NCBI GenBank assembly: GCA_963761615.1
Contig: CAVXGU010000002.1
Span: 62,001-126,000 of the forward strand
Length of the DNA: 64,000 bases
Source of the DNA: CAVXGU01 sp963761615
GTDB taxonomy: Bacteria; Acidobacteriota; Vicinamibacteria; Vicinamibacterales; CAVVIG01
Direction: 5' to 3'
Shown: positions 1 to 10,564 of the stretch, in pieces
Layout of the letters: each line of letters opens with the position of its first letter
How positions within the stretch are numbered: position 1 is the first letter of the stretch
Program-made: the position numbers and the translations under genes
The notes under the pieces: model-generated
The model's database searches: none
Told to the model about the DNA's origin: nothing
What the model saw: only the letters and a program-made list of their open reading frames with translations

Positions 1-528
1 CGACCGGAGATCGGACAGCCAGCCGATCGTCGGGTGGCGGTAGGGGTGCGCCTTGAACGCGGTGGCGACGACTTCCTGGTCGAGCAGCTGATCGGGATCG
101 TTTTCTCCGCCCTGGAGCTCCGAGATGATGACGGTCCGCTCGGACTCGCAGTCGGCGGGGTCGTACAGGCAGCCCGCCATGCGCTCGGACTCGATGAACA
201 GCATGCGGTCGAGCGCGTCGCGGCCGGCCGTTTCGACGTAGGTGGTCTGGTCGACGAAGGTGTAGCCGTTCCAGCTCCCGCCGAACTGCTCGATGATGCC
301 CTTCACCTTGTCGCGCGGGATGTTCGTCGTGCCCTTGAAGTTCATGTGCTCGACCCAGTGCGACACGCCGGTCAGCCCCGGCCGTTCGTCCTTCGATCCC
401 ACGTGGTACCAGCACCAGACCGACACGAGGGGCGCGGTGTGCTCCTCCTGGACGAGGACCGTGAGGCCGTTCTCGAGGGTCGTGCGTCGAATCGCGGCGC
501 CCGGACGGGCACCCGGCGGTGAGGCCAT
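1..528 (-). CDS. M16-family zinc peptidase (insulinase-like), N-terminal part, cut by the window edge
   Basis: The reverse strand is open from an ATG at 528 to the window start (176 codons, no stop). The translation opens with a typical M16 N-terminus (a 'TLENGLTV' strand, then a 'VGSKDE' turn). Near 341-360 it carries HWVEH, the inverted zinc motif HxxEH in which the two His bind zinc and Glu is the catalytic base. Family knowledge: these are processing or scavenging metalloproteases, often encoded as tandem pairs and often periplasmic. No signal peptide is obvious in the first residues. The ATG lies only 24 bp from the divergent ileS start, so both promoters share this short gap. The C-terminal half and any partner gene lie outside the window. 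Confidence 0.85.
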   Translation of the reverse strand, partial: MASPPGARPGAAIRRTTLENGLTVLVQEEHTAPLVSVWCWYHVGSKDERPGLTGVSHWVEHMNFKGTTNIPRDKVKGIIEQFGGSWNGYTFVDQTTYVETAGRDALDRMLFIESERMAGCLYDPADCESERTVIISELQGGENDPDQLLDQEVVATAFKAHPYRHPTIGWLSDLRS

Positions 529-534
529 CAGTTC

Positions 535-542
535 ATTATAAA
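535..542. promoter_or_regulatory. Overlapping divergent -10 elements between the M16 peptidase and ileS
   Basis: Positions 535-540 read TATAAT on the minus strand and 537-542 read TATAAA on the plus strand. The start codons are at 528 (-) and 553 (+), so transcripts would have leaders of only a few bases. No good -35 box is seen for either direction. Confidence 0.4.
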
Positions 543-552
543 ATCGAAGTTC

Positions 553-3429
553 ATGCCCGAGTGGAAAGACACCGTCAACCTGCCGCGCACCGAGTTCCCG
601 ATGAAGGCGAACCTCCAGACGGCCGAGCCGGACGCGCTCGCCCGCTGGGCCGCCATGGACCTCTACGGCAGAATCCGCCAGCGCCGCGCGGGCGCGCCGA
701 AGTTCGTGCTGCACGACGGCCCGCCGTACGCCAACGCGAACATCCATCTCGGCACGGCGCTCAACAAGATTCTCAAGGACATCGTCGTCAAGTCGCGGTC
801 GATGGCCGGCTACGACGCGCCGTACGTCGTGGGCTACGACTGCCACGGCCTGCCGATCGAGCTGAAGGTGGATCGCGAGCTCGGGGCGAAGAAGGCCGAG
901 ATGTCCACGGCGGACTTCTGCCGGGCCTGCCGGTCGTACGCGGAGCGCTTCATCGGCGTGATGAGCCAGGAGTTCCAGCGCCTGCTCGTCTTCGCCGACT
1001 GGGATCGCCCTTACCTGACGATGGACTTCCGCTACCAGGCGGCGATCGCGCGGGCGCTCGGCGTGTTCGTCGAGCGCGGGCTGGTCTACAAGGGGAAGAA
1101 GCCCGTTCACTGGTGCATCCACTGCCGCACGGCGCTGGCCGAAGCCGAGGTCGAGTACGCGGATCACTCGTCGCCGTCGATCTACGTCGAGTTTCCGCTC
1201 GCCGCCGACGCCGCGGACGACCTGGCGGCCCGGCTGCCGGCGCTCGCCGGGCGCGAGGTGTCGGCGCTCATCTGGACGACGACTCCCTGGACCATCCCGT
1301 CGAACCTCGCGCTGGCGTTCCATCCGGAGCTCGACTACGCCGCCTACGACGTCGGCGGCCGCGCCGTGATCCTCGCCGAGGCGCTGGCGCCGCGCGTGGC
1401 AGAGGCCGTCGGGCGTCCGTTCGGCGCGCCGATCGTCCGGTTCAAGGGCGCCGACCTCGAGCACGTCCGCTTCCGGCATCCGCTCTACGAGCGCGACTCG
1501 CCCGCGGTGCTGGCGGAGTACGTCACGCTCGACGCCGGCACGGGCGTGGTGCACACCGCGCCCGGCCACGGCGCGGACGACTTCACCACGGGCGTCCGCT
1601 ACGGGCTGGAGATCTACGCCCCGGTGGGGCCGGGCGGTCACTTCTTCGACACGGTCGAGCTCTTCGGCGGGCAGCGCGTGTTCGACGCCAACCCGAACGT
1701 CGAGGCCGCCCTCCAGGCGCGCGGCCGCCTGTGGCACCGGCACGCCTTCTCCCATCAGTACCCGCACTGCTGGCGGTGCCACAACCCGGTGATCTTCCTG
1801 GCCACCTCGCAGTGGTTCGTGCGCATGGACGGCGAAGCCGTCATCCGGGCTCCGGGCTCCGGGCTCCAGGCTTCGGGTGGCTCCAGGCTCTCGGCTCCCG
1901 GCTCCGGAAAGGACGCCCCTGAGCCGAAGACGCTCCGGCAGGCGGCGCTCGACGCGGTCGATCGCGACGTGAAGTGGATCCCGGCGTGGGGGCACGACCG
2001 GATCTACAACATGCTGGTCAACCGGCCGGACTGGTGCATCTCGCGGCAGCGCTCGTGGGGCGTGCCGATTCCCGCCGTGGACTGCACCGCGTGCGGCACG
2101 CCCGTGCTGACGCCGGCGCTCGTCGCGAAGGCCGCGTCGGTCTTCGAGCAGTACGGGGCCGACGCGTGGTACGAGCGGCCGATCGAGGAGTTCCTGCCGG
2201 CGGGCCTCGCGTGCCCGGCGTGCGGCGGCTCGGCGTTCGAGCGCGAGCACAACATCCTGGACGTCTGGTTCGATTCCGGATCGAGCCACGAGGCGGTGCT
2301 GTCGGTGCGCCCCGAGCTCACGTGGCCGGCCGATCTCTATCTCGAGGGCAGCGATCAGCATCGCGGCTGGTTCCAGAGCTCCCTGCTCGTCGGCCTCGGC
2401 ACGCGCGGCCGCCCGCCGTTCCGCCAGGTCCTCACGCACGGCTTCCTCATCGACCTCGAAGGCCGGAAGATGTCGAAGTCGATCGGCAACACGATCCTGC
2501 CGCAGGACGTGATCAAGGAGAGCGGGGCCGAGGTGCTCCGTCTCTGGGTGGCGTCGGCGGACTACCGCGAGGAGCTGCGTGTCAGCAAGGAGATCCTGGC
2601 GCGGGTCGTCGAGGCCTATCGCAAGATCCGGAACACGCTGCGGTACCTGATCGCGAACCTCTACGACTTCGACCCGGCAGCCGACCGCGTGGCGCTCGGG
2701 CAGATGGAAGAGGTGGACCGCTACATCCTCACCCGGTACGCACAGCTCGGCGGACGGATGCTCGCGGCGTACGAGGCGTACGACTACTCGACCATCTTCC
2801 AGGTGCTGAACGCATTCGTGACGGTCGATCTCAGCGCCTTCTACAGCGACGTGTCGAAAGATCGTCTGTACACGTTCGCCGCGACGTCCCGCGAGCGGCG
2901 CTCGGCCCAGACGGCGATGTTCGTCATGGCCGACGGACTGGCGCGCCTGCTGGCGCCGATCCTGTCGGTCACCGGCGAGCAGCTCTGGCAGTTCCTGCCG
3001 GGCGCCCGCGACGAGTCGGTGCACCTGGCGCTCTTCCCGACGGGCGACGAGCTCGCCGCGCTCGACGACGCCCCGCTGACCGAGCGGTGGACGCACCTCA
3101 TGGACGTCCGCGAGCGCGTCGTCGGGCAGATCGAGCCGCTGCGCAAGGCGAAGACCCTCGGCAGCTCGCTCCAGGCCCGCGCGGTGCTGACGGCGTCGGG
3201 CGACACCTACGCGCTGCTCGAGCGCTACGCGCGCGACCTGCCGATGCTGTTCATCGTGTCCGACGTGGAGCTCCGCCGCGCCGATGCCGGCGACCTCGCG
3301 GTCACCATCGAGCGCGCCGGCGGCGTGAAATGCGAGCGCTGCTGGCGGTACGTGCCCGCGGTCTCGGCCGATCCGGCCTGGGCCGGACTCTGTTCCCGCT
3401 GCCAGCACGCGCTGGCCCAGCCGGTCTGA
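553..3429 (+). CDS. ileS: Isoleucyl-tRNA synthetase
   Basis: Cytoplasmic class I aminoacyl-tRNA synthetase (958 aa) that charges tRNA-Ile. The HIGH-type motif is HLGT at about residues 65-68 and KMSKS is at 639-643. The C-terminal zinc knuckle has Cys927, Cys930, Cys947 and Cys950. The central CP1 editing domain and the WCISRQ region are intact. One oddity: residues about 432-458, just after the 'QWFVRMDGEAV' segment, are a Gly/Ser/Pro-rich insert encoded by GGCTCNN heptamers. Other IleS proteins run almost directly from this segment to the helix before 'WIPAWG'. The reading frame is kept across the insert. The stop codon overlaps the lspA ATG (TGATG), so the two genes are translationally coupled. 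Confidence 0.98.
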   Translation: MPEWKDTVNLPRTEFPMKANLQTAEPDALARWAAMDLYGRIRQRRAGAPKFVLHDGPPYANANIHLGTALNKILKDIVVKSRSMAGYDAPYVVGYDCHGLPIELKVDRELGAKKAEMSTADFCRACRSYAERFIGVMSQEFQRLLVFADWDRPYLTMDFRYQAAIARALGVFVERGLVYKGKKPVHWCIHCRTALAEAEVEYADHSSPSIYVEFPLAADAADDLAARLPALAGREVSALIWTTTPWTIPSNLALAFHPELDYAAYDVGGRAVILAEALAPRVAEAVGRPFGAPIVRFKGADLEHVRFRHPLYERDSPAVLAEYVTLDAGTGVVHTAPGHGADDFTTGVRYGLEIYAPVGPGGHFFDTVELFGGQRVFDANPNVEAALQARGRLWHRHAFSHQYPHCWRCHNPVIFLATSQWFVRMDGEAVIRAPGSGLQASGGSRLSAPGSGKDAPEPKTLRQAALDAVDRDVKWIPAWGHDRIYNMLVNRPDWCISRQRSWGVPIPAVDCTACGTPVLTPALVAKAASVFEQYGADAWYERPIEEFLPAGLACPACGGSAFEREHNILDVWFDSGSSHEAVLSVRPELTWPADLYLEGSDQHRGWFQSSLLVGLGTRGRPPFRQVLTHGFLIDLEGRKMSKSIGNTILPQDVIKESGAEVLRLWVASADYREELRVSKEILARVVEAYRKIRNTLRYLIANLYDFDPAADRVALGQMEEVDRYILTRYAQLGGRMLAAYEAYDYSTIFQVLNAFVTVDLSAFYSDVSKDRLYTFAATSRERRSAQTAMFVMADGLARLLAPILSVTGEQLWQFLPGARDESVHLALFPTGDELAALDDAPLTERWTHLMDVRERVVGQIEPLRKAKTLGSSLQARAVLTASGDTYALLERYARDLPMLFIVSDVELRRADAGDLAVTIERAGGVKCERCWRYVPAVSADPAWAGLCSRCQHALAQPV
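1846..1912 (+). repeat. Degenerate GGCTCNN heptamer array inside the ileS coding sequence
   Basis: About nine tandem 7-bp units of the type GGCTCCG / GGCTTCG / GGCTCTC lie in frame within ileS. The array belongs to the same family as the intergenic arrays near 14.5, 30.1, 42.8, 48.6, 52.6 and 54.0 kb. Confidence 0.85.
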
Positions 3430-3932
3430 TGGGAGTCTGGCCGAACGGCAGGAAGGTCGAGGTCGGGGTCGTCCTCGCGGTCGTCGTCCTCGACCAGGCC
3501 ACCAAGGCGATCGTGCGCGCCTCGCTGCCGCTCTACGAGAGCGTGTCCATCATCCCGAATCTGCTGAACTTCACGCACATCCGGAACACCGGCGCGGCGT
3601 TCGGACTGCTCAATGCGGTGGACTTCCCGCTGAAGACTCCCGTGCTGGCGATGGTGGCCGCCGCCGCGCTGGTGCTCGTGGGGGGATACGCCGCCAGCCT
3701 GGCGCACCACCAGCGCGTCGCCCGCGCGGGACTGGCGCTCATCATCGGCGGCGCCGCCGGGAACCTCATCGACCGGATCACGATGGGCTCGGTGGTCGAC
3801 TTCGTCGACGTCTACTGGCGGTCGTACCACTTCTGGGCGTTCAACGTCGCGGACTCGGCGATCACCGTCGGCGTCGCGATCATGATTCTGGACATGCTCG
3901 GGAACGGGAGCCATGCATCCGAAGCTGTTTGA
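3429..3932 (+). CDS. lspA: Lipoprotein signal peptidase (signal peptidase II)
   Basis: Inner-membrane aspartic peptidase of 167 aa that removes signal peptides from diacylglyceryl-modified prolipoproteins. Four hydrophobic segments are visible. The two catalytic Asp motifs are present: the Asp of 'GNLIDRI' and that of 'FNVADSAI'. The conserved 'NTGAAFG' loop lies near residue 55. The ATG overlaps the ileS stop (TGATG), and the 3' end overlaps lgt by 20 bp. The neighbour lgt performs the preceding step of lipoprotein maturation, so co-translation of the two is sensible. Confidence 0.97.
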   Translation: MGVWPNGRKVEVGVVLAVVVLDQATKAIVRASLPLYESVSIIPNLLNFTHIRNTGAAFGLLNAVDFPLKTPVLAMVAAAALVLVGGYAASLAHHQRVARAGLALIIGGAAGNLIDRITMGSVVDFVDVYWRSYHFWAFNVADSAITVGVAIMILDMLGNGSHASEAV

Positions 3933-4728
3933 TTTCGGACCGATCGCCGGCTACGGCCCGTTCACGATCTACACCTACGGCCTGCTGCTCGCGACGGCCT
4001 ACCTGGCCGGGCTGCAGTTCGCCGTCGTCCGGGGGCGCAGCCGCGGCCTCGACGACGCCCGGGTGCTCGACCTCGGCATCTACATCATCATCGCCGCCCT
4101 GGTCGGCGCGAAGCTGCTGCTGTTCTTCGTGGAGTTCAAGTACTTCACCGCGAACCCGTCGCAGATCTTCTCGCTCGTCCGCTCGGGCGGCGTCTTCTAC
4201 GGCGGCCTCATCCTCGCGGTCGGCGTGGCCATGTGGTACATCCGGCGGGCGGGCCTGCCGCTCTGGTCGACGTGCGACGCGTTCGCCCCCGGCATCGCCC
4301 TGGGGCACGTCGTGGGGCGCTTCGGGTGCTTCTTCGCCGGCTGCTGCTACGGCAAGCCGACGACGATGCCCTGGGGGATCACGTTCACGAGCCCCTTCGC
4401 CGCGGCGAACAACGGGACCCCGCTCAACGTGCCGCTGCACCCGACGCAGCTCTACGAGGCGGGCGCCGAGGCGCTCATCCTGGTCATCCTGCTCATGAGC
4501 GAGCGGCGCGGGAAGCCGCCCGTCGGCCGGACGTTCTGGCTCTACATGCTGCTGTACGCCATCTCGCGCTTCATCATCGAGTTTTACCGGGGCGACCCGC
4601 GCGGCTCGGTGGGGATCTTCTCGACCTCGCAGTTCATCTCGCTCCTCATCGCGCCGCTGGCCGTCTACATGCTCGTCAGGCTCCGGCGGCGGCCGACGCA
4701 GCCGGAAACACGACGGAAGGCGGCGTGA
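3913..4728 (+). CDS. lgt: Prolipoprotein diacylglyceryl transferase
   Basis: Integral inner-membrane enzyme (271 aa) that transfers diacylglycerol from phosphatidylglycerol to the lipobox Cys of prolipoproteins. It has about seven hydrophobic segments. The Lgt signature is intact: 'GRFGCFFAGCCYG' at about residues 135-147, after the 'GGVFYGGL' segment. It lies between lspA (20-bp overlap) and rluD (GTGA overlap), in a tight five-gene run on the plus strand. Substrates are available in this window, for example the TPR lipoprotein at 13.4 kb. Confidence 0.97.
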   Translation: MHPKLFDFGPIAGYGPFTIYTYGLLLATAYLAGLQFAVVRGRSRGLDDARVLDLGIYIIIAALVGAKLLLFFVEFKYFTANPSQIFSLVRSGGVFYGGLILAVGVAMWYIRRAGLPLWSTCDAFAPGIALGHVVGRFGCFFAGCCYGKPTTMPWGITFTSPFAAANNGTPLNVPLHPTQLYEAGAEALILVILLMSERRGKPPVGRTFWLYMLLYAISRFIIEFYRGDPRGSVGIFSTSQFISLLIAPLAVYMLVRLRRRPTQPETRRKAA

Positions 4729-5675
4729 CGATCACCGTCCCCGCCGACGCCGGGGGCGTCCGCCTCGACCGCTTCCTCGTGTCGGTCCTCGCGGGACGGT
4801 CGCGCGCGCAGGTGCAGCGGCTGATCCGCGACGGGTGCGTCCGCGTGGCCGGGGCGCCGGTGCGCGCCAACCAGCTCGTGAAGCCCGGGCAGGCGGTGGA
4901 CGTGGTCGTGCCCGAGCCGGTCGAACCGGCGCCGCAGCCCGAGGCGCTGCCCCTCCACATCGTGTACGAAGACGCCGACCTGGTGGTCGTCGACAAGCCG
5001 GCCGGCATGGTCGTGCACCCGGCGGCGGGGCACGGCAGCGGTACGCTCGTCAACGCGCTCCTCCACCACGTCACGGATTTGAGCGGCGTCGGCGGCGAGC
5101 TGCGGCCGGGGATCGTGCACCGGCTGGACCGGGGCACCTCGGGCCTCATGGTGGTCGCCAAGCACGACCGGGCCCACGAGGCGCTCTCCCGCCAGTTCCA
5201 CGATCGCGAGGTCGAGAAGGAGTACGTCGCCCTCGTCTGGGGCGAAGTGATGGCCGGCCGTCGGATCGACGAGCCGATCGGCCGGGACCCGGCGAACCGC
5301 AAGCGGATGTCCGCCCGCGCGCGCCGCGCGCGCACGGCCGTCACGCGGATCCTGCGCGTCGAGCACCTGGGCCCCGTGCTGACGCTCGCGCGCGTCGCGA
5401 TCCACACGGGGCGCACGCACCAGATCCGTGTGCACCTGAGCGCCATCGGCCACCCGATCGTCGGCGACGCGCTGTACGGCGGCGTTCACCGCCGCGTGCC
5501 GGGCGACCTGCGGGCGGTCGCGCGCCTGCAGCGCCCGTTCCTGCACGCCTCGCGGCTGGCCTTCACGCATCCGGGCGACGGGCGCCGCATGGAGTTCACG
5601 AGCCCGCTGCCGGACGATCTGCAGCAGGTGCTCGACGAGCTGCGGGCGGCGCGCGGCGTGGACGTGGACCGGTGA
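4725..5675 (+). CDS. rluD: 23S rRNA pseudouridine synthase, RluD/RluA family
   Basis: Cytoplasmic enzyme of 316 aa that isomerises uridine to pseudouridine in rRNA. An N-terminal S4 RNA-binding domain (about residues 1-65, 'VRLDRFLVSVL...QRLIRDGCV') precedes the catalytic domain. That domain contains 'HRLDRGTSGLMVVAK', whose Asp is the nucleophile of the family, and the late 'HTGRTHQIRVHL' motif. The start is a GTG overlapping the lgt stop as GTGA. S4 plus catalytic domain and total length fit RluD best, but assignment within the RluA/C/D group cannot be settled by eye. Confidence 0.92.
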   Translation: MTITVPADAGGVRLDRFLVSVLAGRSRAQVQRLIRDGCVRVAGAPVRANQLVKPGQAVDVVVPEPVEPAPQPEALPLHIVYEDADLVVVDKPAGMVVHPAAGHGSGTLVNALLHHVTDLSGVGGELRPGIVHRLDRGTSGLMVVAKHDRAHEALSRQFHDREVEKEYVALVWGEVMAGRRIDEPIGRDPANRKRMSARARRARTAVTRILRVEHLGPVLTLARVAIHTGRTHQIRVHLSAIGHPIVGDALYGGVHRRVPGDLRAVARLQRPFLHASRLAFTHPGDGRRMEFTSPLPDDLQQVLDELRAARGVDVDR

Positions 5676-5695
5676 GCCTCGAGGAAGGACGCAAG

Positions 5696-6177
5696 ATGGA
5701 GACGGTGTACAAGGGCCGCGTGTTCGCGGTGGAAGTCGATCACGTGCGGCTGCCGAACGGCCACGACCACGAACGCGCCATCATCCGGCACGGGCCGAGC
5801 GTCGTGCTCATCCCGATTCGCGACGACGGCCAGGTCGTGCTCGTCCGGCAGTACCGGCACAGTCTCGGACGCGAGATCTGGGAGCTGCCGGCCGGGAGGG
5901 TCGAAGCGGGCGAGTCGGCCGAGGCCGCCGCGGCGCGGGAGTGCGAGGAGGAAACGGGCGAGGCGCCCGGCCGGGTCGAGTGCCTCGCCGGGCTGTACCC
6001 CGTCCCGGGCTACTCGGACGAGGAGATGATCTTCTTCCGCCTCGGCGAGCTGCACCCGCCCGCGCCCGACTCGCCCCTTCGTCCCGACGAGGACGAGGCG
6101 ATCGAGGCGCGGGCGTTTTCACCCGCCGAGGCCCGCGCCATGGTCGCGCGCGGCGAGATCGTCGACCTGAAGACCGC

Positions 6178-6199
<22 letters not shown>
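5696..6199 (+). CDS. nudF: NUDIX hydrolase, probably ADP-ribose pyrophosphatase
   Basis: 167-aa NUDIX protein with a complete Nudix box (GX5EX7REXXEEXG), reading 'GRVEAGESAEA...RECEEETG' around residues 68-90. The 'PGYSDEEMIFFRL' strand downstream is typical of the ADP-ribose pyrophosphatase branch, which hydrolyses ADP-ribose to AMP and ribose-5-phosphate. ATG 5696 is preceded by GAGGAAGG at a good distance; an alternative GTG at 5672 overlaps the rluD stop. The last 22 bp overlap the 3' end of lon on the other strand. Confidence 0.9.
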
Positions 6200-8625
<2,426 letters not shown>

Positions 8626-8710
8626 GGCGACCTCACGTTATCTGTCCGGCGCGTGCCGGACGGGTTGCGAACGCGTGTTCTGTCGGGAAACGGTCGGTGG
8701 GGAGAAGAGC

Positions 8711-8733
8711 GGGCTCCGCCACCGGCGGAGCCC
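8711..8733 (-). terminator. GC-rich hairpin between the TraR/DksA gene and lon
   Basis: A perfect 10-bp stem (GGGCTCCGCC / GGCGGAGCCC) closes a 3-base loop. No U-run follows in the minus direction, so it may be an attenuator or an RNA-processing structure rather than a full terminator. Confidence 0.35.
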
Positions 8734-8760
8734 CCGAAATGTGGTGCTGAGCGCCGGTCC

Positions 8761-9213
8761 TTACATGTCGAAGAAGAGCGAGGACGACCCGCGGCGAGCC
8801 GCCAGCTGCCGCTCCCGCTGCTCGGCCACCTCGCGCGCCTCCTCGCAGTTCTTGCAGCGAACCGCGAAGGGCAGCGCGCGCAGTCGATTCTCGGCGATCT
8901 CGGCGCCGCACTCGAAGCAGTTTCCGTAGTCGCCGTGCTCGAGCCGATCCAGCGCGTCGTCGATCTTGTTCAGCGTCTCCGACTTCATCTGGATGAGCGC
9001 CAGCTCGATGTCGTCCTGGATGTCGGCCTCCGAGCTCTCCACGTCGTCGAGCACGTCGCTCGCCCGCAGACCCAGGCCGTCCGCCCGGACGTCCCGCATC
9101 CGACCCTGAACCTCGGCCTGTAGATCGCGCCGACGAGTCTCCAGCATTCGCTTCAATTCGGCATAACGCGCCGGGGCGATCCCCGGGCTGCTCGTGATCT
9201 TGGACTTCTTCAT
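8761..9213 (-). CDS. TraR/DksA-family zinc-finger transcription factor
   Basis: 150-aa protein with a predicted coiled coil (about residues 10-105, rich in Glu, Arg, Leu and Asp) and a C-terminal C4 zinc finger: 'CFECG' then 'CKNC'. Family knowledge: DksA-like proteins enter the RNA polymerase secondary channel and tune initiation with ppGpp. The ATG at 9213 follows GGAAGGAG. A longer upstream reading frame exists but would run into the promoter. A (p)ppGpp synthetase lies about 1.7 kb away, which is suggestive but not proof of a shared function. Whether it is DksA proper or a DksA-like paralogue is uncertain. Confidence 0.88.
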   Translation of the reverse strand: MKKSKITSSPGIAPARYAELKRMLETRRRDLQAEVQGRMRDVRADGLGLRASDVLDDVESSEADIQDDIELALIQMKSETLNKIDDALDRLEHGDYGNCFECGAEIAENRLRALPFAVRCKNCEEAREVAEQRERQLAARRGSSSLFFDM

Positions 9214-9623
9214 GACGCCGCTCCTTCCGCGGTCCGTTCCGGAGGGGCCACCCCTCGGTCGCTCAGATCCCATGCAATTTACCTGCCAATAATACGATGA
9301 AGTCCGCCAGTCGGCAAGAGCATGGGCACTCTTGCCCGCTGACCCATCCCGAGGGCGACCTGCGCCCTCGATTCCCAGTCGCGATGACAGCGGCCAAGTC
9401 ACTCACGGACAATCGCTTACACGACAAAGCGGCCGCTCGATCTTGGCTCGGATCCGACATTGCTCCTTTAGACGCCAAGTGCTTTGGTACGGTTCGAGCG
9501 GCCTGCGGGAGGTCCGGTCGTCTTCCAGAGAGGACGTACGACCGGATCTACCATGTGTGCGGAAATGCGCCCCCCTGGCGGCAATCTGACGGCCGGGTCT
9601 GCCTCGTCGCCGTTGCGGCGATA
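9214..9623. other. 410-bp gene-free region with the TraR/DksA promoter and a small hairpin
   Basis: Apart from the promoter at 9289-9317 there is one 8-bp stem-loop (CGAGGGCG / CGCCCTCG, 9350-9370). I see no convincing gene. A long plus-strand reading frame crosses this region into the Cys-rich protein, but its residue composition before 9624 is not protein-like. Confidence 0.6.
9289..9317 (-). promoter_or_regulatory. Sigma-70-type promoter for the TraR/DksA gene
   Basis: On the minus strand TTGCCG (9312-9317), a 17-bp spacer and TATTAT (9289-9294) form a good sigma-70 promoter. The predicted start is near 9281, giving a leader of about 68 nt. Confidence 0.65.
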
Positions 9624-10274
9624 ATGCAGGGCGTGGTTTGTGCGCTCTGCGGACAGCGGAAGGCGAAGCGGGCCTGTCCGGCCCTCGATCGCTGGATTTG
9701 CCCCGTCTGCTGCGGGACCAAGCGGCTGGTCCAGATCAACTGTCCGAGCGACTGCGCCTATCTCGCCGCGGCGCGCGAACATCCGCCGGTCGTCGAGGTC
9801 CGCCGCCACGAGCGCGATTTCGAGATGATCGCGCCGCACGTGGGCGGCCTGAGCGAGGTCCAGGCCAGGCTCTTCGCCGCCGTGGGCTCCTTCCTCGTCC
9901 AGTACCAGGCGCCGGAGCTCCAGGTGCCCGTGGACGACGACGTCGCGGAAGCAGCGGACGCCGTGGCCGCGACGCTCGAAACCTCCGCCCGCGGCGTCAT
10001 TTACGAGCGCAGGCCCGCGTCGCTTCCCGCCGAACGGCTCGCCACCGGCCTCAAGGCCCTCCTGGCCGAGGCGGGCTCGGGCTCGGCCTTCGAACGTGAC
10101 GCCGCCGTCGCCCTGCGGCGTCTGGCCGAGGCGGCCCGCCACGCGCGCAGCGCGGACACCGCCGGGGACGGGCGGCCCTTTCTCGCGCTCCTCGGCCGGG
10201 TGCTGTCGGTTGAGGACCGGGGCCCGGCGCCGGAGGCTCGGTCCGCCGCGGAGCCCCGCATCATCATCCCCTGA
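9624..10274 (+). CDS. Unknown protein with an N-terminal cysteine cluster
   Basis: 216-aa protein I do not recognise. The first 40 residues hold seven Cys, in patterns such as 'CALCGQ', 'CPVCCGTKR' and 'CPSDC', consistent with one or two zinc ribbons. The rest is predicted mostly helical and soluble, with no signal peptide or membrane segment. The ATG at 9624 directly precedes the Cys cluster. The next gene, rpmB (85 bp downstream), also encodes a zinc-binding CxxC protein. A nucleic-acid or ribosome-associated role is possible but is only a guess. Confidence 0.65.
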   Translation: MQGVVCALCGQRKAKRACPALDRWICPVCCGTKRLVQINCPSDCAYLAAAREHPPVVEVRRHERDFEMIAPHVGGLSEVQARLFAAVGSFLVQYQAPELQVPVDDDVAEAADAVAATLETSARGVIYERRPASLPAERLATGLKALLAEAGSGSAFERDAAVALRRLAEAARHARSADTAGDGRPFLALLGRVLSVEDRGPAPEARSAAEPRIIIP

Positions 10275-10278
10275 CGCC

Positions 10279-10308
10279 TTGCAGGGGCCGGCGGACGTCG
10301 CATATCAT
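10279..10308 (+). promoter_or_regulatory. Sigma-70-type promoter for rpmB-ridA
   Basis: TTGCAG (10279-10284), an 18-bp spacer and TATCAT (10303-10308) lie between the Cys-rich gene and rpmB. The predicted start is near 10315. Confidence 0.5.
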
Positions 10309-10359
10309 CGGGGTTTCGGCTGAACCGAGCACTGGCAAGCTGAGGGAACTGAGGAACTG

Positions 10360-10551
10360 ATGGCGAAGCGCTGCGAGATCTGCGGGAAGGGTCCGGTCGT
10401 GGGACGTCAGGTGAGCCACGCGCACAACGTGAGCGCCCGGCGCTTCGAGCCGAACCTGCAACTGGTCCGGGCGATGGTCAAGGGTGGCGTCCGGCGCATC
10501 CGCGTGTGCACGCGCTGCCTGCGGTCGGGGAAGGTGGTCAAGGCGGCCTGA
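10360..10551 (+). CDS. rpmB: Large ribosomal subunit protein bL28
   Basis: 63-aa basic protein of the 50S subunit. It has 'KRCEICGKGP' at the N-terminus and 'CTRCLRSGKV' near the C-terminus, so it is the zinc-binding C+ form with two CxxC pairs. The family 'VSHAHNVSARRFEPNL' segment is present. GAGG lies upstream of the ATG. ridA follows 13 bp downstream on the same strand. Family knowledge: many bacteria keep a zinc-free paralogue for zinc starvation; none is in this window. Confidence 0.96.
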   Translation: MAKRCEICGKGPVVGRQVSHAHNVSARRFEPNLQLVRAMVKGGVRRIRVCTRCLRSGKVVKAA

Positions 10552-10564
10552 CCCCGGCACGTCG

